Shown: one piece after another, positions 1 to 6,827 of the stretch
Layout of the letters: each line of letters opens with the position of its first letter
Numbering within the stretch: the stretch's first letter is position 1
Assembly: GCA_947455805.1 (NCBI GenBank)
Contig: CANGSN010000024.1
Coordinates: forward strand, 1-14,511
DNA: 14,511 nt
Direction: 5' to 3'
Source of the DNA: Planctomycetota bacterium
Lineage (GTDB): Bacteria; Planctomycetota; UBA1135; UBA2386
The notes under the pieces: model-generated
The model's database searches: none
Told to the model about the DNA's origin: nothing
Seen by the model: only the letters and a program-made list of their open reading frames with translations
Made by a program: the position numbers and the translations under genes

Positions 1-94
1 AGGTCGAGGCGCGGTGAGCGTCGACGAAGGTCGGGTGCGGCTCGTTGAAGCCGAACAGCTCGGTGAACGCGGCGCGGAAGTCGAGGGCCGTCAT
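1..94 (-). CDS. N-terminal fragment of an unidentified protein (runs off the left edge)
   Basis: An open - strand frame begins with ATG at 94-92 and stays open to the window edge, giving 31 residues that start MTALDFRAAFTELFGF. Codon third positions are almost all G or C, as in the neighbouring real genes. The start is divergent from the pseudouridine synthase gene, with about 220 bases between them. I do not recognise the family. The short F-x-x-x-F-x-x-L-F-G pattern is faintly like the start of a GHMP kinase, but the glycine-rich motif that would confirm this is not in view. No clear Shine-Dalgarno sequence precedes the ATG. The rest of the gene lies outside the window, so no function is assigned. 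Confidence 0.45.
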   Translation of the reverse strand, partial: MTALDFRAAFTELFGFNEPHPTFVDAHRAST

Positions 95-317
95 GGCGGG
101 GGAGCGGGGGCGGTGGGCTGTGGCAATTGTCGACAGCGCCGCGTGCGGTCCTTGAGGCCGGCAGTTCGCGATCACGGCGAAGCTCGGCGTGCGGGATCCG
201 GCCGAGAAAGCTCGCACGCGGCGGCAGAAGCTCGTGGCCGCGCCGGCTCGGCTGCTGCACGATCTGCACGAGCGCTTCGACCGCGGCACGGCGCCGGCGG
301 CGAGGCGAGCTTCGCTG

Positions 318-1184
318 ATGGCCGACCACTGCACCGCCGCGCGCGCGGGTTCCCTGTTCGAACTGCTGACGACGCACTTCCCGTCGTGGGGCCGCAACAC
401 GCTGCGCGAACGGCTGCGCGCCGGCTGCATCGAGGTCGACGGGGTCGTGGCGCTGCGCCAGGACCAGCCGGTCGCCGCCGGCGCGCGCATCGAGATCCGC
501 GCCCGCGGCCAGTCGGCGACGCCGCTGCGCCATCGCGGGCCGAGCGGCCCGGCACTGCCGGTGCTGCACCAGGACGACGACCTGCTGGCCGTCGACAAGC
601 CGCCGGGCCTGCTGTCGGTGTCGACCGACGACGAACACGAACGCACGGCGTTGGCCCGGGCGCGCGGCATGCTGCCGCAAGGCCACTCGGACCTGTGGCC
701 GGTGCATCGCCTCGACCGCGAGACCTCGGGTGTCCTGCTGTTCGCCCGCACGCGCGACGCGCGCGATCGTGTGCAGGCGGTCTGGCCGACGGTGAGGAAG
801 CGCTACGTCGCCGTCGTCGCCGGCTGCCCGCGCGAGGACGAAGGCACCGTCAACGCACCGCTGTGGGAGGACCAGAACCTGCGCGTGCGCGTCGGCGACA
901 ACCCGGGCAGCAAGCCCGCGCGCACGCACTGGCGCGTCGTGCAGCGGCGGCCCGACCGTTCGCTGCTCGAGGTCGACCTCGACACTGGCCGGAAGCACCA
1001 GATCCGTGCGCACCTGGCGCACCTCGGCCATCCAGTGCTCGGCGACGACCGCTACGGCGACCCGGGGCCGCGTCTGTGCCTGCACGCGCTGCAGCTGTCG
1101 CTGATGCATCCGCGCACCGGCGCGCCGCTGGTGCTGGTGGCGCCGCTGCCGCGGGCCTTGGCGCAAGTGCTCGAAGCGAAGTGA
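318..1184 (+). CDS. RluA-family pseudouridine synthase with S4 RNA-binding domain
   Basis: The product should convert specific uridines in rRNA or tRNA to pseudouridine in the cytoplasm. With start 318 it has 288 residues. An S4-type RNA-binding segment covers about residues 11-62. The synthase core follows, with LLAVDKPPG near 89-97, the catalytic HRLDRETSG motif (predicted nucleophile Asp133), and the conserved GRKHQIR segment at about 224-230 followed by LGDDRYG. The S4 domain resembles the RluC/RluD layout, but the exact target base cannot be read from sequence. The same frame extends upstream to a GTG at 189. I prefer 318 because the 189-317 codons are less typical (more A/T third positions, CGG instead of CGC arginine) and the S4 domain begins just after Met at 318. 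No strong ribosome binding site separates the two. It appears to be a single-gene unit. Confidence 0.9.
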   Translation: MADHCTAARAGSLFELLTTHFPSWGRNTLRERLRAGCIEVDGVVALRQDQPVAAGARIEIRARGQSATPLRHRGPSGPALPVLHQDDDLLAVDKPPGLLSVSTDDEHERTALARARGMLPQGHSDLWPVHRLDRETSGVLLFARTRDARDRVQAVWPTVRKRYVAVVAGCPREDEGTVNAPLWEDQNLRVRVGDNPGSKPARTHWRVVQRRPDRSLLEVDLDTGRKHQIRAHLAHLGHPVLGDDRYGDPGPRLCLHALQLSLMHPRTGAPLVLVAPLPRALAQVLEAK

Positions 1185-1223
1185 GCCTGCGCACGACGAT
1201 GGCCGCTCGCTCGGCGGCGGCGT

Positions 1224-1248
1224 GATCGGCGACGCAGGATCGGCGACG
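1224..1248 (+). repeat. 11-bp direct repeat upstream of the C45 hydrolase gene
   Basis: GATCGGCGACG occurs at 1224-1234 and again at 1238-1248, start to start 14 bases, in the 108-base gap between the pseudouridine synthase and the secreted hydrolase. A perfect 11-base pair at this distance could be an operator or a small duplication. No other copy was noticed nearby and no promoter could be assigned with confidence. Confidence 0.35.
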
Positions 1249-1292
1249 TACCGGTCCTTTCCCCCGCGCGCGGCAGCCGGCACGATCCGCGC

Positions 1293-2642
1293 ATGCCGAT
1301 GCCGACCGTGTCGCTGCCGTGGGCCCGCTACGTCCTGTTGGCCTCCGTGCTCGCGGGGCTTGCCGCGCCGCCGTCGCTGCCAGCGCAGACGCCGCCGCCC
1401 GTGGTCGCCGCAGCACCAGCTGCCACCGAGGCGGCGACGAAGCCGACGATCCTGCGCCGCGTCGACCACGGTCGCGTCGAGCAGCACGGCGACCTGGTGC
1501 TGGTGCGCACGTGGGGCACGCCCGAGCAGCGCGGCCGCGCGCACGGGCTGCTGATGGCGAACGAGGTCGCGGCGGCGATCGTGCAGGAGTTCTCGGCGCG
1601 CTACGGCAACAACCCGAAGGTGCTCGAGTACGCGCGGCGCTCGGTGCCGCGCATGATCGCGTTCCCCGAGTTCGTGCAGCAGGAGATCGACGGCCTGTGG
1701 CAAGGCCTGGTCGAGAGCAAGGTCGAGCTGAAGGTCGACGGCCTCGGCCGCGCGTTCGACCGCACCGACCTGAGGATCGTCAACGCGCTCGACGTGCTCG
1801 CCCTGCTCGGCTGCAGCGGCTTCACCGTCTGGGGCGATCAGGTCCTCGGCGGCGGCGTGTTGACCGCGCGCAACTTCGACTGGCCGTTGACCGGGCCGCA
1901 CCTGCTGCAGCACACGGTGCTGGTCGTGCAGCACGACGAGAACGGCCGCGCGTCGGCGTCGGTCGGCTGGCCGGGCTACGTCGGCACCGTCACCGGCGTC
2001 GGCAGCGACGGTGTGGCGGCGTTCCTGCACGTCGGTTCGGCTTCGATCTCGGTGGTGCCGCAGCCCGAGGCGTGGCCGAGTGCGGCGGCGCTGCGCAGCA
2101 TCCTGCACGCTGGCACGCACGGCGGCGACGCTGGCAAGGTGTTCGCGTTCGCCCGGCAGGAGCTCGAGAACACGAGCCCGCCGATCGGCTACCTGACGCA
2201 CGTCGTGCTGCCGTTCGTGCCGGCCGACGGAGCGCCGCTCGGCGTGTTCGAGACCGACGTGAAGTCGTGCGTGCAGGGCGAGGTCGGCAAGGGTCCGTTC
2301 GTGCTGACCAACCACTTCCGCACGCGCAAGGACGGCCGCGACGCCGGCTCCGACAGCGAGAAGCGCGAACGCCAGCTCGACGGCTGCCTCGGCAAGTGCC
2401 TCGTGACCGGCGACAAGGTGACGTCGGTCGAGGAGGCGTGGGACGCGCTGCACCTCGTCGACCGCGGCGGCCGCAGCTTCGGCACGCTGCACTCGCTGGT
2501 GTTCCGCCACGAACCGTGGTGCTTCGAGCTGCGCATCGCCGAACCGGGCGAGAAGGGCCTCGTCGCCGCGCCGGTCAGCTCGCGCCGCTACGCGCTCACG
2601 CGCCAGCAGGTGTTCGCCGACGGGGAGTTGCTCGGCAAGTAG
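1293..2642 (+). CDS. Exported C45-type (acyltransferase-like) Ntn hydrolase
   Basis: The 449-residue product looks like a member of the peptidase C45 / acyl-CoA:6-APA acyltransferase-like Ntn hydrolases. These mature by self-cleavage before a Cys that becomes the nucleophile and act on amide bonds. An N-terminal hydrophobic stretch (about 12-28) ending SLPA|Q, with predicted cleavage after Ala31, indicates export. The predicted nucleophile is Cys174 in LLGCSGFTVWG, followed at 193-198 by the family signature RNFDWP. A late NHFRT segment also fits the fold. Fungal AAT enzymes are mostly about 350 residues; the extra length here is the signal and a Pro/Ala-rich spacer (about 32-50). The metallopeptidase gene starts 9 bases after its stop, so the two are probably co-transcribed. 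The substrate is unknown; bacterial relatives range from acylases to uncharacterised proteins. The start lacks a clear Shine-Dalgarno, and Met3 at 1299 is an alternative. Confidence 0.8.
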   Translation: MPMPTVSLPWARYVLLASVLAGLAAPPSLPAQTPPPVVAAAPAATEAATKPTILRRVDHGRVEQHGDLVLVRTWGTPEQRGRAHGLLMANEVAAAIVQEFSARYGNNPKVLEYARRSVPRMIAFPEFVQQEIDGLWQGLVESKVELKVDGLGRAFDRTDLRIVNALDVLALLGCSGFTVWGDQVLGGGVLTARNFDWPLTGPHLLQHTVLVVQHDENGRASASVGWPGYVGTVTGVGSDGVAAFLHVGSASISVVPQPEAWPSAAALRSILHAGTHGGDAGKVFAFARQELENTSPPIGYLTHVVLPFVPADGAPLGVFETDVKSCVQGEVGKGPFVLTNHFRTRKDGRDAGSDSEKRERQLDGCLGKCLVTGDKVTSVEEAWDALHLVDRGGRSFGTLHSLVFRHEPWCFELRIAEPGEKGLVAAPVSSRRYALTRQQVFADGELLGK

Positions 2643-2651
2643 GGGCGGCGG

Positions 2652-4364
2652 ATGCTGGCCCGACCCATGGGACGCCGCACCTTCACGGGCCTGCTCACCG
2701 TCGCCGTCGCAGCGCTGGTGCCGGACGTCCTCGCCCAGGCCGGCTACAAGACGTTCGAGAACAAGCTGAAGGGCGTCACGTTCGTCTACCCGACGACGCA
2801 CGCCGAGCTGCCGCTGCCGCCGACCGAGGCGCTGGTCGTCGCCAAGTACGTGATGAAGGCGCAGCCGGAGGAGATGAAGCGCATCGACGAGCGCTTGTTC
2901 CAGGCGCAGACGCCGTTCCTCGAAGTGTTCCGCTTCTCGCTGCCGACGACGAAGACGGGCGGTGCCGTGCCGACGCCGGCGGGCGGCAGGCCGGACGCTG
3001 GCAAGCCGGACGCTGGCAAGCAGGACGCTGGCAAGTCTGACGCCGCGCCGGCCAGCGGCGCCGCGCCGCTCGAGATGACGTGGGAGCAGTTCGTCGCTGG
3101 CATCCGCAGTTACACCATCACCGAGGACGAGAAGAAGCCGGGGCACTACGAGCTGCGCCCGCGCCGTGGTGGTGGCGGTGGCGCGGGTGGCGCGCGAGGC
3201 CGCGGCGGCGCCGAGCCGATCGGCTACCTGGTGCGCAGGGTCGAAGGCAACACGGTGCTCGGCGTCGCCGGCTTCAGCTTCGACGTCGGCGAGAAGACGC
3301 TGGTGTCGCAGGTGACGCGCATGGCGGCGAGCCTGAAGCTGCTCGCCGACGACGCCGGCGATCGCGCCGAGGCCGACCTCGACAAGCTGTATGCGAGCGG
3401 CAAGTACAAGGCCGTCGAGTGGCGCAAGCAGGCGCGCGCGAAGATGGCCGCCGGTTGGAAGGCGCTCGACACCGAGAACTACCTGATCGTGCACCACAGC
3501 ACGAACCAGGGGCTGATCCGCCGCATCGCGCGCGACATCGAGGCGATGCGCGCCTTCTACGGCGAGCAGTTCCCGCCGCCGAAGCCGATCGACGCGGTCG
3601 CGGTGGTGCGCGTCTGCCGCACGCTCGACGAGTACCACGACTACGGCGGGCCCCGCGGCACCGGCGGTTACTGGCACCCGGGCAACGAGGAGCTCGTGTT
3701 CTTCGACTACTCGTACACGATGCAGCAGATGGACAGCCGCGAGAAGCGCGCGCTCGGCGGCCAGCGGCTGACCGACGACGACTCGCTGCTGGTGCTCTAC
3801 CACGAGGCGCTGCACCAGTACATGCACTACGCGGTCGGCCAGTTCGCGCCGCACGACTGGTTCAACGAAGGCTACGGCGACTACTTCAGCGGCGCCGTCG
3901 TCGGCGAGAGCACCGGCCGCGTCGTGCGCGTCGATCCGTCGCCGTGGCGCATCCACGTGGCGAAGGACATGCTCGAGTTCGGCGATGGCTACCTGTCGCT
4001 GAAGGACGTGCTGCACGCCGACCGCGCGACGTTCTACAACCCGCAGCGCGCGGGCAACTACTACGCCGCCGCGTGGTCGTTCGTGTTCTTCCTGAAGCAC
4101 GACAAGGCGGCGCTGGCGCACCCGCAGTGGTCGAAGCTGCTGGCGACCTACTACGAGACGGTGAAGGCGGTCTACGCCGCCGAGAGCAAGGGCGTCGGCG
4201 AGGACGACCGCGGCGGCCGCGAGGTGGCGAGCTTCAAGGCGCGCAAGGCGGCGCTGGCGAAGACGCTGGAGGGTGTCGACCTGGTGGCACTGGAGGCGGC
4301 GTGGAAGAAGTACGTCGTCGGCATGCGCGATCCGTGGCCGACGCTGCGCAAGAAGCGGCGGTGA
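2652..4364 (+). CDS. Exported DUF1570-like gluzincin zinc metallopeptidase
   Basis: The 570-residue product is a predicted secreted or surface zinc peptidase. The zinc motif is HEALH at 384-388 (Glu385 catalytic), and WFNEGYGDYF at 403-412 supplies Glu406 as likely third ligand, the arrangement of gluzincins and DUF1570-like proteins common in Planctomycetota. The N terminus MGRRTFTGLL followed by a hydrophobic run and VLA|Q (cleavage after about 28) is a signal peptide with a twin-arginine flavour. Between residues 113 and 135 lies a PDAGK tandem repeat, and 171-187 is Gly/Arg-rich, so the N-terminal module is joined to the catalytic part (about 265-560) by low-complexity linkers. The start at 2652 is supported by AGGGG about 6 bases upstream, overlapping the preceding TAG; Met6 at 2667 has none. 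It follows the C45 hydrolase gene closely and probably shares its message. Substrate unknown. Confidence 0.82.
   Translation: MLARPMGRRTFTGLLTVAVAALVPDVLAQAGYKTFENKLKGVTFVYPTTHAELPLPPTEALVVAKYVMKAQPEEMKRIDERLFQAQTPFLEVFRFSLPTTKTGGAVPTPAGGRPDAGKPDAGKQDAGKSDAAPASGAAPLEMTWEQFVAGIRSYTITEDEKKPGHYELRPRRGGGGGAGGARGRGGAEPIGYLVRRVEGNTVLGVAGFSFDVGEKTLVSQVTRMAASLKLLADDAGDRAEADLDKLYASGKYKAVEWRKQARAKMAAGWKALDTENYLIVHHSTNQGLIRRIARDIEAMRAFYGEQFPPPKPIDAVAVVRVCRTLDEYHDYGGPRGTGGYWHPGNEELVFFDYSYTMQQMDSREKRALGGQRLTDDDSLLVLYHEALHQYMHYAVGQFAPHDWFNEGYGDYFSGAVVGESTGRVVRVDPSPWRIHVAKDMLEFGDGYLSLKDVLHADRATFYNPQRAGNYYAAAWSFVFFLKHDKAALAHPQWSKLLATYYETVKAVYAAESKGVGEDDRGGREVASFKARKAALAKTLEGVDLVALEAAWKKYVVGMRDPWPTLRKKRR
2991..3043 (+). 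repeat. 15-bp tandem repeat encoding PDAGK units
   Basis: CCGGACGCTGGCAAG is repeated exactly at 2991-3005 and 3006-3020. A third copy at 3021-3035 differs at one base, and a decayed fourth begins at 3036. The period of 15 keeps the reading frame and encodes DAGKP/DAGKQ/DAGKS units in the linker of the metallopeptidase. Such arrays often change copy number by slippage without breaking the frame. Confidence 0.9.
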
Positions 4365-4378
4365 GGGCGCCGCGGCTT

Positions 4379-4392
4379 CGTTCGCTCGAACG
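4379..4392 (+). other. Small inverted repeat after the metallopeptidase gene
   Basis: CGTTCGCTCGAACG is a perfect inverted repeat (5 base pairs with a GCTC loop) 15 bases past the stop at 4364 and about 70 bases before the next start. There is no T-run, so it is at most a weak terminator or RNA-stabilising hairpin. Confidence 0.25.
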
Positions 4393-4461
4393 CCTGGCGC
4401 GAACACTCCCGCGAAGTCGTCCTCGATCCGCGCCGGGGCGACGCTAACCTCTCCGCCCGTC

Positions 4462-5337
4462 ATGGCGACGCGCATCGACATCGATCCAGCCCGCGGGCTC
4501 GGCTGGGGCACGTTCCTGTCCGGCTTCGTGCCCGGCCTGCTGCAGCTCCGCCTCGGCCAGACGAACCTAGCACTGTTCGCGTTCGCCAGCTGCACGGCGC
4601 TGTTCTTCGCCGGCTGGTCGATGGTGCACGAGCGGCTGTTCTACTGGGTGCTGCTCGACGCCGGCACGCCGGCCGGCGGCGGCTCCTCGATCGTGCGCAC
4701 GCTGGCGCAGTTCGGCCTGCCGACCGTGCTGCCCGAACTGATGAACCTGCCGGCGAACGCGCTCGGCGCGCTGCTGAGCTGGGACGCCTCGCCGACCGGC
4801 GAGCGCCTGTGGCGCATGCCGCGCGACGGCGAACACGTCGGCGGCTTCCTGACCGCGGCGTCGGGCATGCTGGCGATGTTCTGGTCGGCGGCCGGGCACT
4901 GGGAACTGCGCCGCCGCCGCGACGGCGGCAAAGCACCGCCAAAGCCCATCGCCGATCCGGCGCTGTGTGCGGCGCTGAGCTGGCTGGTGCCCGGCCTCGG
5001 CCACGCGCGCGCCGGCCAGAAGGACAAGGGCATCGTCATGGGCCTGTCGGTCGCGTTCGTGTTCGCGCTCGGCCTGTTCTTCTCGCACGGCCATGCCTGC
5101 GATCGCGCCACCTACTCGGTGTGGTGGATGGCGCAGAACCTGTTCGGCGGCGGCTCGCTGTTCGCAGCACTGGTCACCGGCCCGTGGCAGATGGAGTCGG
5201 CGCCGGAGCACCTGCAGCTCGGGGTCGTGCTGTGCACGGTCGCCGGCCTGATGAACCTGGTGGTCATGGTCGATGCGTTCACCGTCGCCGAACGCTCGGC
5301 GTTCCCGGTGAAGCCGGCGGTGGAGGACGTGTCGTGA
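4462..5337 (+). CDS. Polytopic membrane protein with duplicated PGL motif (DUF6677-like)
   Basis: The 291-residue product is an inner-membrane protein of unknown function. Hydrophobic helices are visible around 35-51, 127-145, 191-208, 222-240 and 253-272. Two segments look like copies of one unit: LSGFVPGLLQLRLGQ (19-33) and LSWLVPGLGHARAGQ (172-186). Each begins with a PGL turn and a charged or polar GQ, and is followed by a long hydrophobic helix. This resembles TM2/DUF6677-type membrane proteins found in Planctomycetota; the family name is from memory of the motif and not from a search. An in-frame upstream start at 4273 lies inside the preceding gene and is rejected. ATG at 4462 begins a protein with a sensible cytosolic N terminus. 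Its TGA overlaps the GTG start of the next gene by 4 nt, implying translational coupling. Confidence 0.78.
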   Translation: MATRIDIDPARGLGWGTFLSGFVPGLLQLRLGQTNLALFAFASCTALFFAGWSMVHERLFYWVLLDAGTPAGGGSSIVRTLAQFGLPTVLPELMNLPANALGALLSWDASPTGERLWRMPRDGEHVGGFLTAASGMLAMFWSAAGHWELRRRRDGGKAPPKPIADPALCAALSWLVPGLGHARAGQKDKGIVMGLSVAFVFALGLFFSHGHACDRATYSVWWMAQNLFGGGSLFAALVTGPWQMESAPEHLQLGVVLCTVAGLMNLVVMVDAFTVAERSAFPVKPAVEDVS

Positions 5338-5528
5338 GCCTGCTGTTCCGTCTCGCGGTCATGCTGATCGTGCTGTTCCCGATCGCCGTCGTCGTCGTCG
5401 GGCAGAAGCACACGAACGCGCGCGACACGCTGCGCGCGGCCGTGCAGCGCACCGGGCGCTGGGCGCTGTGGCTGGTCGCGCTGGTGCTGACGATGGAAGT
5501 GCTCGGCGTCGTGTTCATCGGCTGGTAG
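5334..5528 (+). CDS. Small two-helix membrane protein
   Basis: This 64-residue frame starts at GTG 5334, inside the stop region of the upstream membrane protein gene (GTGA, 4-nt overlap), and ends with TAG at 5526-5528. It begins MSLLFRLAVMLIVLF. Two hydrophobic helices (about 4-23 and 43-62) flank a polar, positively charged loop containing GQKHTNARDTLRAAVQ. The overlap, codon usage and clean hydrophobic pattern argue that it is real despite its size. It probably works with, or is assembled alongside, the upstream polytopic protein. I do not recognise a family. Confidence 0.7.
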   Translation: MSLLFRLAVMLIVLFPIAVVVVGQKHTNARDTLRAAVQRTGRWALWLVALVLTMEVLGVVFIGW

Positions 5529-5563
5529 CGCCGGTTCCGAGCCGGTGGCACCGGGTCGCCTGC

Positions 5564-5585
5564 TGGCGGCGCCGGCTCGCCGCCA
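5564..5585. terminator. Hairpin between convergent genes
   Basis: TGGCGGCG at 5564-5571 and CGCCGCCA at 5578-5585 form a perfect 8-bp GC-rich stem with a 6-base loop. It sits exactly between the stop of the small membrane protein gene (5528, + strand) and the stop of dprA (5586, - strand). A symmetric stem here could end transcripts from both sides. No T-run follows on either strand, so a classical intrinsic terminator is not proven. Confidence 0.45.
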
Positions 5586-6674
5586 TCAGCCCGTTCGCCC
5601 CGCCCCGCGTGACCACAAGTCGCCGGCACCGCGCACGACGACGCCGTCGCGTTCGAGTGCCATCAGCGCCCGCAGGAACGCGCCGCGCTCGAGCCCGGAC
5701 TCGCGCGCCAGCAGGTCGCCCGGCCGCGGGCCGTGCCGCAGCAGGTCGAGCAGGCGCTGCTGCTCGGCGCTGCACTGCAGGCCGTGGGTGGCACCGACGT
5801 CCGCATCCGGCGCCAGCAACAGGCCGAGTGCCTGCAGCAGCGCCTCCGGGCTCTCGACGACGTGCGCGCCTTCGGTCAGCAGCCGGTGGCAACCCTGGCT
5901 GCGTTCGCTGGTCCACGGCCCCGGCACCGCGAACACGTCGGGACCGGCCTCGGCGGCGAAGCGCGCGGTGTGCAGGGCCCCGGACGACAGGCTCGCTTCG
6001 ACGACGACGACCGCCTGCGCACCGACGGCGAGGATGCGGTTCCGCCGCACGAAGTGCCCGCGCCGCGCGCGCTGCCCGGGCGGCAGTTCGCTGACCAGGG
6101 CACCGCCGGTGGCGACGATGCGCGCAGCGAGTTCCTGGTGTTCGGGCGGGTAGATCGCATCGAGGCCGCCGGCCAGCACGGCGACGGTCGGCACCTTCGC
6201 AGCGACGTTCTGGCCGTGGGCGATGCCGTCGATGCCGCGCGCGAGCCCGCTCCAGGTGACGGCGCCGGCGCGCGCCAGTGCCGAGCAGAGCAGGGTCGCC
6301 GCTTCGCTGCCGTACGGCGTCGGCGTGCGGCTGCCGACGACGGCGACCGACGGTTGCCGGCGCAGGGCCGCGGGATCGCCTTGGACGAACAGCACCAGCG
6401 GCCGCAGCGGCGCGTTCGTCAGCTGCGGTGGCCACTCCGGGTGGTCGGGGGTGAGGACGAGCAGGCCGTGGGCGCGTGCGCGCTTCTGCAACGCGGCCGC
6501 AGTGGCGGCGAGGTCGGGTTGGCGCAGCCGTTCGGCCACGCGCAGGGGAACGTCCGGCGGCGACGGGGGAGCCGTCAGCACGGACACGGGATCGAGGTCC
6601 GGCTGCAGGAGGGCCGGGACCGGGGACTCGCCGAAGCCTTCGGCGACCGCAAGCTGGAGGTAGGGATCGTGCAC
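5586..6674 (-). CDS. dprA: DNA-processing protein DprA (Smf)
   Basis: DprA binds incoming single-stranded DNA during natural transformation and loads RecA. With GTG start 6674 the product has 362 residues. The extended Rossmann core carries AVVGSRTPTPYGSE (111-124), SGLARGIDGIAH (142-153), VLAGGLDAIYPPEH (166-179), HFVRRNRILA (207-216) and VVVEASLSSGALHTA (223-237), all diagnostic. A C-terminal winged-helix (DML1-like) segment at about 302-356 ends the protein. I chose 6674 because DprA proteins typically begin with a short peptide like YLQLAVAEGFG; a second in-frame GTG at 6689 is possible. The frame stays open further upstream to an ATG at 6806, but that extension lacks family similarity. 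It lies 153 bases after clpC on the same strand and is probably the last gene of that unit. No other competence gene is in view, so a role in general DNA repair or plasmid handling is equally open. Confidence 0.93.
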   Translation of the reverse strand: MHDPYLQLAVAEGFGESPVPALLQPDLDPVSVLTAPPSPPDVPLRVAERLRQPDLAATAAALQKRARAHGLLVLTPDHPEWPPQLTNAPLRPLVLFVQGDPAALRRQPSVAVVGSRTPTPYGSEAATLLCSALARAGAVTWSGLARGIDGIAHGQNVAAKVPTVAVLAGGLDAIYPPEHQELAARIVATGGALVSELPPGQRARRGHFVRRNRILAVGAQAVVVVEASLSSGALHTARFAAEAGPDVFAVPGPWTSERSQGCHRLLTEGAHVVESPEALLQALGLLLAPDADVGATHGLQCSAEQQRLLDLLRHGPRPGDLLARESGLERGAFLRALMALERDGVVVRGAGDLWSRGAGRTG

Positions 6675-6827
6675 GGCCGTTCTGTGCACGGATCGGGATC
6701 GGCGGTTACAGGTTTTCGGGGAGCGGACCGCGATGGCCAGCGCCGGCGAGCTCGCACCCGGAAACGCCACCGGCGGCCACGCGGGCCGCCGGTTCGCTGC
6801 ATCCACTCCGCCGCGCGATCGCGACGG

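Noticed and set aside
189..317. N-terminal extension of the pseudouridine synthase from GTG 189
   Set aside because: Codon use is less typical and the extension has no recognisable domain. It is not excluded, but ATG 318 sits just before the S4 domain and is preferred.
1319..3040. + strand frame of 573 codons spanning two genes in another frame
   Set aside because: It overlaps the C45 hydrolase and metallopeptidase, which have signal peptides and catalytic motifs. The translation is Arg/Ala-rich without structure.
4273..4461. N-terminal extension of the polytopic membrane protein
   Set aside because: It lies mostly over the 3' end of the metallopeptidase gene, its translation is Arg/Ser-rich, and the ATG at 4462 gives a sensible start.
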